Origin: Mesostigma viride
Taxonomy: Eukaryota > Streptophyta > Mesostigmatophyceae > Mesostigmatales > Mesostigmataceae
Direction of reading: 5' to 3'
DNA: 64,000 nucleotides
NCBI GenBank assembly: GCA_009746045.1
Contig: RPFO01000299.1
Span: forward strand, 188,001 to 252,000
Positions 36,526 through 47,332 of the stretch are shown here, in pieces (within the stretch, counting starts at the first letter, position 1; the number at the start of each line of letters is the position of its first letter). Both the position numbers and the translations under genes were made by a program. The notes under the pieces are model-generated. The model was given only the letters and a program-made list of their open reading frames with translations. It was not told the DNA's origin and made no database searches.

Positions 36526-37054
36526 ACTGTCACGTGAAGACTGGGACGTGAAGGCAAGTTGCAGCACTCGGCCGCTGCAGTCGCACGCAGGTAGAAACGA
36601 GTATTGCTGCTTGAATCTGTCAAGACCCCATCGAATGTAAAACATGTTTTTCGTAAAGAAATCCGACTCGTGGGCGGGCTTTACATATTGCTTCTGTCCA
36701 AGCACTACCGGATGTAAAACAGTATACTTCTTGAAGAAATAAGTTGGGGCTTTGTTGGGCGTCACATTTGACCGGTGGGCGGAGTTTCCTGCTTCTGTGA
36801 AGGCGCCATGGAATGTAGATCAGTAGATTTTCTAAAGAAATCTGAGTTGTGGGCGGGGCCTTTATTGCTTGTGTCCATCCACCACCGGATGTAGAACAGT
36901 AGACTTATTGAAGGTGAATCACGATACAACAGCTGTAGTTGACAACATCATGACCGGCACATCTTTCCCCCACCGCTGCTCAACCCGGTCCCCCCCAAAC
37001 TCCTCCACACTTGCCCACCTTTCCACCCTCCTCCACGGCCCGTTGTGTTTGCAG

Positions 37055-37830
37055 GCGTTGGCACAAAGGGAGGAGGCCGTGCGAGCCGGGAAACTCACGG
37101 TATGGTTTGATTTCTAGTTTTGTATTAGGACCCTAGGGTAGCTATGTTATATAGGCATGTCTGACAGCATAGCTCACCATTTCATTACCATGGGATGCTG
37201 AGCATACCATTTCCAGAGAGGTAAGTCAGTCACTCTTCGCAGTTGACAAGTCAGAGAAAGCAATCAAGTGCAGCGTTCACAACTCTTGCCGCTCGTAACC
37301 TTTTGTCTGCCCGGTTTGGCAGCTCCCTGTCTTTGCTTTCTCTCGTATTTCTTTCTTTTGTCTCTTTTCTACATCTTTCTTTGCTAATTCTTGAATATAT
37401 GATGCTATTGTAGCATCCTTCTAGCGCGGATCGCTCTTAATATCCTTCTCGCGCACGTTTCCTCGCTTTTTCTCATGTAAGAGCGTCTTCCCTGCCCATG
37501 CAGCGTGTACCTGGTGTGTGTGGCTCTGCCTTGCCAATCACAACTGACCGACATGCTGGTCAGGCACTGCAGGTCGTTGCCCTTGCGTGTGTGAACCTGC
37601 TGTTTTGGCTGTTCCCATGGCCGCTGCGTGTGTCCGTGAATGATACCATGGGAGGGAGACTTCTCCCATGGGTCCCCTTCGCTGACACTCGTGATGTAGG
37701 TTCGCGTCGACTTGTTTCTCTCACTGTGCCCATATTGGCCTCGCACGGCTTTGTCTCTCATTCCTTGTTTGCATGCGGCGGCGTGTAGACCATCATCTTC
37801 ATCCGAGACCGCAACAGCAAGGGCCAGGAG
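37055..37830 (+). pseudogene. CFAP299: Captured CFAP299 fragment, copy B
   Basis: Exons 37055-37099 and 37789-37830 are identical in sequence and splice sites to those at 5651-5695 and 6385-6426. The capture therefore occurred before both insertions and the fragment has been mobilised at least once. Confidence 0.82.
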
Positions 37831-38034
37831 GTGAGTAATTGCTGAGGGCATGGCTCCTATCCCCTGATGAGTCTAGCGCCATGTACCACCCTCTATGCCT
37901 GCATATAGGTGACGCATTGAAAATGCAAGCATCTTACTAGAAGTAGCACGGGCCTCCGAGGTGAGATTTTGCGCAGGCCTCATGATCCCAATGGACCTGC
38001 GAAGCGCATGGCGCGCATGGGCGGCCGGCCGGCG

Positions 38035-38985
38035 CAGCTGGCATGCGGCGGGGCGGGGCTGTCGACGGGCGGCGGGGCAGGGCCGTCGGCGCACGGGGGG
38101 CCAGCGGCGCTGCCGGTGCGCGCGGGCGGCGGGCCGGCGCACCTGGCATGCGGCGGGGCAGGGCTGTCGACGGGCGGCGGGGCGGGGCAGTCGACGGGCG
38201 GCGGGGCAGGGCCAGCGGCGCTGCCGGCGCGCGTGGGCGGCGGGCCGGCGCAGCTGGCATGCGGCGGGGCGGGGCTGTCGACGGGCGGCGGGGCAGGGCT
38301 GTCGACGGGCGGCGGGGCAGGGCCGTCGGCGCGCGGGGGGCCAGCGGCGCTGCCGGCGCGCGCGGGCGGCGGGCCGGCGCACCTGGCATGCGGTGGGTCG
38401 GGGCTGTCGACGGGCGGCGGGGCGGGGCAGTCGACGGGCGGCGGGGCAGGGCCGTCAGCGCGCGGGGGGCCAGCGGCGCTGCCGGCGCGCGTGGGCGGCG
38501 GGCCGGCGCAGCTGGCATGCGGCGGGGCGGGGCAGTCGACGGGCGGCGGGGCGGGGCAGCCGGTGCGCGGCGGGGCGGCGCCGTCGGCGGGCGGCGAGGT
38601 GGCGCAGCCAGCGCGCAGCGAGGTGGCAGCGGCGGCGCAGCCTGCATGCGGCGGGGCAGGGCTGTCGACGGGCGGCGGGGCGGGGCAGTCGACGGGCGGC
38701 GGGGCAGGGCCGTCGGCGCGCGGGGGCCAGCGGCGCTGCCGGCGCGCATGGGCGGCGGGCCGGCGCAGCTGGCATGCGGCGGGGCGGGGCTGTCAACGGG
38801 CGGCGGGGCAGGGCCGTCGGCACGCGGGGGGCCAACGGCGCTGCCGGCGCGCGTGGGCGGCGGGCCGGCGCAGCTGGCATGCGGCGGGGCGGGGCAGCCT
38901 GTCGACGGGCTACGGGGCGGGGCAGCCGGCGCGCGGCGGGCCGGCGGCGCAGCCGGCGGGCAGCGGAGCGGCGGAGCGGCACAGC
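38035..38985. repeat. GC-rich minisatellite, copy B
   Basis: Same repeat as 6630-7590, with small indels including a shortened G run near 38723 that shifts the frames running through it. Confidence 0.85.
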
Positions 38986-39011
38986 CGGTGCCTGAAAAAC
39001 GCGGTCGCTCA

Positions 39012-40542
39012 ATGAAGGTGCACCACGCCGTCTTCTTCCAGGTACAGGGCAACACAGAGACCTGGTTGTCCTACCGGACCACGGAGTCCCAAAAGACGCC
39101 GTGGCAGCCCGCGGGGACTCGACAGGAAGGCGCGCCACGGTGCGGGAAGGCGATGACACAGCCATACAGGTTTGATGCGGAGGGGCGGCCGCTGTTTGGC
39201 GTCCGACTTGTGGATCCAGACCGCATTCCGATGTTGCAGGACACCCCAGCCTTCGCACCATTGAACATGGAGTTTCTGGGGAAGGAGCTGGAGTCGATCA
39301 AAACAAGGGTCGAGAAGTTGCCCCATGGCATCTGGCAGTGGTACTTTCCGCCCGACACCATCAAGCCAAACAAGGCCTTTTTTCGCAAGTCAAGTCCCAC
39401 ATGCCCCTGAGGAGGTGCCTGAGGAGTGGCGCCCTTTGCCGTGGCCATCTCGCGCGGACATCTCCGCCCTGCGTGAGCACGATGCAGCGCCTGAACCACC
39501 ACCGACGCAAGAAGAGCACTTCATGGCGTTGGTCGACGCAGAGGCGGTGCGCGTCACCCCGCTGGTAGACCGAGTTCGTCATGATGGCCACACACAGCAG
39601 GAATGGGCGGCAGAAGACAGGGCCATGGCAGCCAAGGTCGCTTACTTGAAGCGCATGCAAGGCGTTGAGAAAGGCTCCGCTGTTCTATACTGGCACCCTT
39701 CAGCTGGTATTCTCTGCAACTCGAAGCTCACGTGGACTCCAGTCCTCGTTGGCATCATCAAGGAGGTGGTTGCGAAGGAGGATGGCGGCCAACCTTCTAT
39801 TGAGCTCTTTGTATACCGCGCTAAGCATTTGCATGACACGTGGCACCCGTGGAATACAGACATTGCGCAATGGCCCCATCCGCCAACCACTGCGGCGCAC
39901 ACGGTGATCATCACCGCCTCAGACCTCGTCTTGACACAAGTGGTGGGCAAGCGAGGTCAGCCGCCCCATGGAGTCTCCTTGGGTGCGAACAAAAAGCTCA
40001 CCAAGGAGTGCCTAAAGGCGCTGAAGGAGGTGCCCTATGACGCGGAACACCCGGTCGTGAAGTGGCAAGATGCTGAATGCTCAAAGGGCATCGTCGGCAT
40101 GGCGAAGGCATGCTGGGAAGGCGTAACGCTGCAGGTCAAGAGTGGCAGCCGCAACCTCGTAGGGCAAGTCGTGTGTCATTGGGCGTCGGAGCGTGTGACA
40201 TCCGCGGACGGTCGCACCGAAAGCCGGGACGGCAGGTACCATGGTCGTGTCGCTGTTGTCGACACGCAAAACGACATGGTAGCCATGTACTGGGGTGCCC
40301 GTTGGGAGGAGGACGCGGTTTCTTGCGTGCCTCTCCACGAGCTGGAGGCACAGATCTGCGGGTGCCCCGGTGTGGTCGTCCCTGCGTTGCAAGCGCCGGA
40401 TATCACCCTGGCCGAGGCTCGATTGCGCGAGATGGTTCCACCCAGCGACGTTGTGGCGGAGAACAACAACGCAGGCGCCTCCCGGCGTCGGAAGCGAGCG
40501 CTCATCCTTGCCGATGACGATGACGACGACGACGACTGCTGA
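39012..40542 (+). CDS. Transposon B gene 2: unknown protein with acidic tail
   Basis: Counterpart of 7617-9147. ATG 39012 opens the first frame (stop at 39410); the second frame is open from 39325 to 40542. The change of frame is at the T6 run near 39377-39382, the same position as in copy A. One substitution changes Glu to Lys at about 39991. Confidence 0.6.
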
Positions 40543-40554
40543 AGCGCAAGCAGC

Positions 40555-40952
40555 GTTGTTGTCATTGAGCTGCTCATGTGCTGCTGCTGCTGCTGTGCTG
40601 CCATGCTACTGCTGCTGCATTGCTGCCGTGCTGCTGCTGTGCTATTGTGCTGATGTGTTGCTGCATTGCTGCCGTGCCGCTGATGTATTGCTGTCGTGCT
40701 GCTGTGTTGATGCACTGCTGCATTGCTGCCGTGCTGCTGAGCTAGTACTGCCTATTAGTGAATTTCCTATCAATGGACTATAGTCCACTGATAGGAAATT
40801 CAGGAATCGGCATACTAAGTTGCTGCTGCGCTGACTTGTGCTCCTGCTATGCGGCCGTGTTGATGTGCTACAGTTGTGCTGCTGCTGTGCTACGGTCATG
40901 CTGCTGCTGTGTTGCTGGGCTGATGTGTTGTTGCATTGATGTAGTGGCTATT
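40555..40952. repeat. TGC-rich tract with 44-bp palindrome, copy B
   Basis: Matches 9165-9557. The palindrome is at 40759-40802. It ends at the insertion point of the element that follows. Confidence 0.8.
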
Positions 40953-42911
40953 CATGTCCCACGTAGCTCCCACAAAAACCAGCATCTTCATTAAAACAAT
41001 AAGTGGAAGCATACATGTGACACTAATTGACATGCCCGGAGGCACGCCGTTCAAGGCCCTTCATGAAGTACGTTGCCCTAGAGGCAACCAAGACAAGGGT
41101 GGGTGGGTGGGGAGCAAAGAAAGAGGCCGACAAAACCAGCCAGAGCGGCTTTTAGTCGCAAAACCTCCCTTATCCCTAGCTAACTGACGTCATTAAACCC
41201 TTATGTTTAGTGGATGCTAGTAAGACGCTAACCGTACAGACCGGGGGTAGAATATCCCGAATCTGCACGGCTAGTATTAAATAATGCGTAGGTTGTTCTT
41301 TTCAGGGGCACTGCACCTCACGCCCCGTTCCGCCCGGGTATAATCAACCCAAGCGCGGAACGCACATTTTATTTAATTCATTTTTCAACCATGCACTATA
41401 TTGCATCTACTAATCACAAAAGCTCTAGCCAAACAGCTACGAGTAAACACTGCGACCTATAAGCCGCTCATCCAGCGGCCTCTTGTTCCCGCATTCACGT
41501 ATAGAAGAAACTCCGTTCAAAGAACCCCGATTCATGTCCCACGTAGCTCCCACAAAAACCAGCATCTTCATTAAAACAATAAGTGGAAGCATACATGTGA
41601 CACTAATTGACATGCCCGGAGGCACGCCGTTCAAGGCCCTTCATGAAGTACGTTGCCCAATCACCCCCGCCCTGGCTTTCCCTTGAAGCCGCACTCCACC
41701 TTGCTCGTTGTCACAAGTGACCGCCCTGCCGCAAAACGGGAGCCCCCCACATCGGGAGGCGTGTGCCCGGCGGCTGTGGATGCATGGCCAGGCCCAAAAA
41801 GGCCCAGCGCATTTGCACTGCGATTGCGCACGGCCAGCCTATCATGACCCCTCTCGGGGCCCCGAGTCGGTACCGCTATGGCCGTCTCCCCATAGACCCG
41901 GGGTGCTTCGAGAAAAAACGTGGACCTAGCCCAGGCCCCGCCAGCCCGGATGCCCGAGGCCACAGCCCCAGGCACCTGGCTGAACGAGAGTCCGTTCAGC
42001 CAAGACCGCATTCCCCCCCGAGGTTTCTATGCGTGGGGAAAAAATTTCTAGCTTAGACGCTTTTCCCATCGCCGTCCCCAGCCCCAACCACCCCCCCTCG
42101 GCGGAAGGCAATTGCAAAGTTTGCTGGCCAGCAGCAATTTCCGAAGAAAAAGCCGCAGGCCGCGGACCGAGACACGGGTCGCCAGTGCCAGCCATCCGGC
42201 TCCAACCCGGGGTGCAAGCATCCCCAGGTACGGAGCACCAGCTCGCGCACTGGGCCGACCAAGCGACAGTTGAGCACCTGTCACGGCATCCGGCCCACCA
42301 AAGACCCCAAGCTGGGGAAAAGGTGCGGACCGGAGGTAATCTTTTTCTTTTCTTTTAGTTAACCGGGCGAGGAACTACGCCTGGCCGGTTAACAACTGGA
42401 AGTCTCACCACTGGCCAAGTGGCCAGTGCAACCAGTGCTTTTGGGATTTTGCTCCGCAGCACCCATAGCTGCGGCTGCCGCCGCAACGACAACGAGCAAA
42501 GAAAGAGGCCGACAAAACCAGCCAGAGCGGCTTTTAGTCGCAAAACCTCCCTTATCCCTAGCTAACTGACGTCATTAAACCCTTATGTTTAGTGGATGCT
42601 AGTAAGACGCTAACCGTACAGACCGGGGGTAGAATATCCCGAATCTGCACGGCTAGTATTAAATAATGCGTAGGTTGTTCTTTTCAGGGGCACTGCACCT
42701 CACGCCCCGTTCCGCCCGGGTATAATCAACCCAAGCGCGGAACGCACATTTTATTTAATTCATTTTTCAACCATGCACTATATTGCATCTACTAATCACA
42801 AAAGCTCTAGCCAAACAGCTACGAGTAAACACTGCGACCTATAAGCCGCTCATCCAGCGGCCTCTTGTTCCCGCATTCACGTATAGAAGAAACTCCGTTC
42901 AAAGAACCCCG
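40953..42911. mobile_element. Tandem insertion of two related units inside transposon B
   Basis: Copy A reads straight through GGCTATTGTTCC at this point, so the insertion is exact. Unit 1 is 40953-41529 (577 bp) and unit 2 is 41533-42911 (1379 bp). Both start CATGTCCCACGTAGC and end AAAGAACCCCG, and both are bounded by ATT (40950-40952, 41530-41532, 42912-42914). Unit 1 is unit 2 with most of its middle replaced by about 30 bp. No terminal inverted repeats and no recognisable gene. Head-to-tail units sharing a 3-bp word suggest insertion of a circle by recombination, or a second insertion at the first one's flank. Confidence 0.75.
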
Positions 42912-43927
42912 ATTGTTCCGCTACTACAATTTGCTACTGATGCCGCTGCTGGTGCTTTTTTGCATGTCAGTGCCCGCTATGTTCACACCACTGTTGCCGC
43001 GGTTGGTATCGCGTGATTTCCACCGGTTGTGCGTTGACATGTGTTACTCATGCATTTCCCCCTATATTTGGTAGCACGCGGTTTCGCGTTAGTTAGGTGC
43101 AGACAGCTGCATGTAGACAAACATCTTGTTTAAGTCGGTCAATTAACTGTTCTTGACGCATCATGGTCCAAGTCGACCGACCTGTAGGGACCAGTAGAGC
43201 AATTGTCTAGGAGAAAGAGCGTGATCGCTGCAGAAGCCGCGTGGCAGCCGTGGCTGCACCTGTAGTACGACCTGCATATATATGGATCATATATATGGAT
43301 ATGCTTTGACATGGCTCTGTATATAGGTTTATAGCTGGGCGTTTGCTTTGGTTTGAGTGATTTCACTCTGCTGTAAGTAATTATATTTTTAATATATATA
43401 TGGATACTGTATTTGGATACTGGGTTGTTTATCAATTCTGGTTTTAATTTATTTAGTGTACCTGGTGTTGGCATGCCAACTCAGTGCTAAACTACTTTAT
43501 GCACAATGATGCAACTTGATGCTATAGTGACGTGCCACGATGTAACTTTATTAACTTCACCATTAGTCATGGGGTCAATAGGATTGCTCATTATGCCATG
43601 TTAACATGAACCATGGGTTACGTAATAGTGAAAACAGTAATCATGATGCTCCACTTGAAGTCTCCAACATGGTCATGTTTGGAATTTTATTGATCATACT
43701 TACAATATATGAAAAGAGACAACAAACGTGGAAGCATGGCACGCCGAGGCCGATAATATATGTGTGAAATATGAAAAGAGACAACATCTTTGGCAAGCAT
43801 GATCATATCATGCTTGCCAAACATATTAATGATATCGACCATGTCCAGAAACCATGTTTGCCAATGGTGCATTTAGGATACATTTGAAGCCGTGCAAATG
43901 TATCCTAATCCGGTAAAACCACCCTTG

Positions 43928-44790
43928 GTCACTTGGTGTGCATTACGTCTGTTCTTGCGTTGGAGTCAAAAAACTGTCCGTGTGTGGTGGTGGACTTTTC
44001 CTCACGGGCAGTTGCCATATGTCATACAAGCACTTGTTCGGCGTACCACTAGCTCATGTATGTCACCATTGTAATTTTGCGTTGTAACAGCATTTCTCGG
44101 AGCCAACGGCCGTTGGACTCAAAAAACTGACCGTGTGTGGTGGTGGACTTTTCCTCACGGGCAGTCGCCATATGTCATACAAGCACTTGTTCGGCGTACC
44201 ACTAGCTCGTGGATGTCACCATTGTAATTTTGAGTTGTAACAGCATTTCTCGGAGCCAACGGCCGTTGGACTCCGAAAAACTGATAGCCTTGTCTGAAGG
44301 TGTGTGCGTGAATGGCACATGTGCATCGTCGGGGGGAGTTTTCTCAAGAGCCACATGTGGTAGTGTAAGGTGGGCATGCTTAGTGCGTACGGGTGGGAGG
44401 GACAAGAGGTGCAGAAGTTGACGGCTTTTGACCTTGGGAAATGACAAGGCACACATAAGACAACAAAGTGATAATTTTAATGTCTTTACGGGTGTACTGT
44501 CAATTTCTCCGAGCCAACGGCCGTTGGACTCTCGAAACTCTCATAACCCTGTCTACAATGTGTGTGCGTGCGATGGCACTTGTTCCATGTGCCGGGGGGG
44601 GGGTGAGAAATCTGTCGTTCATTAATTTGTGCCTCGTCGGGGTGGGCATGCATGAATTTGTGCCTCGTCGGGGTGGACATGCATGAAAGCATTTTCATTG
44701 GTACTCGGGGTTCAATATTTTTGTCTTGCTGTTGAAACGTCGACGTGCTCTTCTCCTGCTCTTTTTTTTTCCTACTCAACGGCCGTTGGT
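43928..44790. repeat. 153-bp tandem repeat and CCAACGGCCGTTGG palindromes
   Basis: Two units of 153 bp (43961-44113 and 44114-44266) include GTGTGTGGTGGTGGACTTTT and TTCGGCGTACCACTAGCTC. Each junction carries the 14-bp palindrome CCAACGGCCGTTGG (44103-44116, 44256-44269). It recurs at 44514-44527, shortened at 44777-44788, and with one mismatch at 45832-45845. No gene found. Confidence 0.75.
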
Positions 44791-46313
44791 GCTTTCAAAC
44801 TTGCCCAGCGTTATGACTAGGATGCCCTTCTTTACTGCTAGCCACCGCCCCTTGTGTACAATGCTAGAATTAGGCCGGGGTAATGGTACACGTCCACCGC
44901 GTCCCCAGTGCAAGGTTCGTGAATGCGCTGGTTCGTAAAAAATTCGGCACTTGGAAGGTTCGAACACCTGACCCCACTTTCGTTATTTCAACATGCCCTG
45001 AACGAAAAAGCTGCGTAAAGGATACATTAACCGTCCCCTGTTATTCTTGATTATATTATTGCGATATCATGGACGTACACACGCGGTTGGTGGTCCGTAC
45101 TTGCCAACTGCACTTGCAAACTGACTGACTGACTGCCTCCGTTACGCACTTGCGTGTGTTTCCGTACTTGCCAACTGAACTTGCAAACTGACTGAATGAC
45201 TGCCTCCGTTACGACTAACAAGTGAACGACGAGTGAGCTACTAAAGTTTTGTTCAGTTCATTGTGTCTATATGTACATAGCCGTTTATTCAAAACCGTTG
45301 CGTGGATACCTTGATTCTGGGTTCGCTGATACTTGTTTCCCATTTTAAATCTCCCGTCCATAATTGGATACATGTAATGTAGGAGGATACCCACTTGCCC
45401 GAAATCCGCGTAACGGGTGATTAGTACTGCTGTAAGCGGAACCACAGACAAATCTGTCTAACGGGCTAACATTATTGTCCTTCATGTACTGGTTTTTGCA
45501 CGCAGGACGCCATTCGCAACACCGCCTGACGGAGTCGGATGGACCGGACGTGCGTGAGGCTGCTGTTCACAGTCGTGAAGTTGGCAGACATTAATATCAA
45601 CACGGTCACGAGAATTCGTCCAGAGAATAATTGATGCTTGTGACGTGCTCGACGGCTGCGATGACCGAGATGATGCGTGTAGTGCACAGCGTCCGAGACG
45701 TCGCGACACCCGTGGCTGTCCTGTTGATGCGAACGCACGGTGACGAGACGGAGCCCATTATATAGGTGGATTACAAGTTAGAACGGCCCTCGCGGTTGCA
45801 CTGTTTAATCGCGAACGTGGATTTTGCGGAGCCGACGGCCGTTGGGGATTGGAAATCTGATGATATCGGGGCTGCGCACGACATCGAGGAACTGGGGATC
45901 GACGTAGGTCTACAGGCTCACTTGTCCGTCAACATGTATGGCCTCGCTTGACTGTCATCATCTTGACATGTACATAACTAGTTCATATACCATGCATTTG
46001 ACACTGCCTGCACGTGGATTTTCCAGACATACATTGAGGGTAATTATAACTCGAAAGCACTACGTACGATTGAGACGTCCGGTCGTAGAGCAGATGCACT
46101 GGAGCTTTCTGATCTTCCAATTGATGGGTCTGTAATTATGTAAGATATTCAGATATCGCGATGACTCGAGCATCGATGCATGGAATGTAATAATGTATTT
46201 CATTCAATTATACATCCAATTTAACTCCGCAATTGAGGGGCACACATGTCCATCAGCCCGAGACAACATTTCCCAAGTAATTTTCGATTAGTGATTTAGT
46301 GTGGGCCTTCCCA
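44791..46313. other. Gene-free stretch with a short direct repeat
   Basis: The segment TCCGTACTTGCCAACTG... to CCTCCGTTACG occurs at 45094-45146 and 45161-45213. No frame longer than about 90 codons and none recognisable. Confidence 0.5.
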
Positions 46314-47036
46314 GTCGTTCAGGATGATGAAGATGAATGGTGATGGAAATGTGTATCCTTGTGCATTGAAATGATGGCTGGCTTACGTGTGGAGCGACTA
46401 GATGACCTAGACGGTGGGGCCGGAAACAGCATGCTTGATCAGGGCGTGTGTTTCTAGCCTAACTGGCCGGGAGTGTCTAGTGGTGAGCACCATTGCTGCG
46501 ATCGCTCTCCCACCATTTACGAGGAAATACCCGCAAATGGAAAACCACTGAAAAGGTCTAGCTAGTCAGTCATCATGTTAGCCATGCCATGATTCCAATA
46601 TTGAAATTATGGCTGGCTTACGTGTAGGGCGACTAGATGACCTAGACGGGGGTATTTCACTGTTATCAAGGAGACAACCAGCGCAGGCCAGAAATCGGGA
46701 GAATCCGGACCATGGTAGCTCGAGCCTGCCGTTATCTTGTCCGCGTGTTCGAGTCGTTCAGGATGATGAAAATGAATGGTGATGGAAATGTGTAGCCTTG
46801 TGCATTGAAATTATGGCTGGCTTACGTGTAGAGCGACTAGATGACCTAGACGGTGGGGCCGAAAACAGCATGCTTGATCAGGGCGTGTGTTTCGAGCCTA
46901 ACTGGCCGGGAGTGTCTAGTGGTGAGCACCATTGCTGCGATCGCTCTCCCACCATTTACGAGGAAATACCCGCAAATGGAAAACCACTGAAAAGGTCTAG
47001 CTAGTCAGTCATCACGTTAGCCATGCCATGATTCCA
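46314..47036. repeat. 284-bp direct duplication with a partial third copy between
   Basis: 46314-46597 and 46753-47036 are nearly identical (start GTCGTTCAGGATGATGAA, end CATGCCATGATTCCA). A fragment of the same sequence lies at about 46600-46650. No gene. Confidence 0.85.
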
Positions 47037-47245
47037 AACGTCCAAGAACTGCACACGGTGCAAAGTATTTCACTGTTGTAACTTAAATATAATTCGATGG
47101 ACCAATGCCAGAACTAGAGGGATTATTCGATGCGCCAACAACAAACCAAGCCTGAACCCACGCAGCGAGACATCACACACCAGGCAACGCCCAAACACAG
47201 CACAAAATTGCATTTTGAGAAAAAAATAATAATAAGTATTGTTAT

Positions 47246-47304
47246 TTTATTAGTTAAAATAAAGTGCTTTCCACGGCTGCCCACCTTCCAAGAAAACAGG
47301 TGGG
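47246..47304 (-). terminator. 3' end of the mTERF transcript: hairpin and AATAAA
   Basis: Downstream of the stop codon on the minus strand is a 10-bp-arm hairpin (CCCACCTGTT...AGGTGGG, 47280-47304), then AATAAA at 47246-47251, 82 bp after the stop. I infer polyadenylation shortly after. Confidence 0.55.
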
Positions 47305-47332
47305 CAAACTCCCACAACCCCAGGGTAGACAG

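Larger units (their letters stand above)
32539..43924. mobile_element. Large DNA transposon, copy B (11.4 kb)
   Basis: Same 29-bp terminal inverted repeats as copy A (32539-32567 and 43896-43924). Flanked by TTG at 32536-32538 and 43925-43927. It is collinear with copy A and nearly identical outside tandem arrays. Differences are array lengths, a 1959-bp insertion at 40953-42911, and about 120 extra bases near 43290. It carries the same two genes, the same CFAP299 fragment and the same apparent frameshifts. Confidence 0.92.

Noticed and set aside
41661-42358. Frames of 75-115 codons in the middle of the tandem insertion
   Set aside because: Short, overlapping on both strands, no recognisable motif, and the region is absent from the first tandem unit.
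46798-47004. Small plus-strand frame in the 284-bp duplication
   Set aside because: The first copy of the duplication has a stop in the same frame (TTTCTAG where the second has TTTCGAG), and there is no other support.
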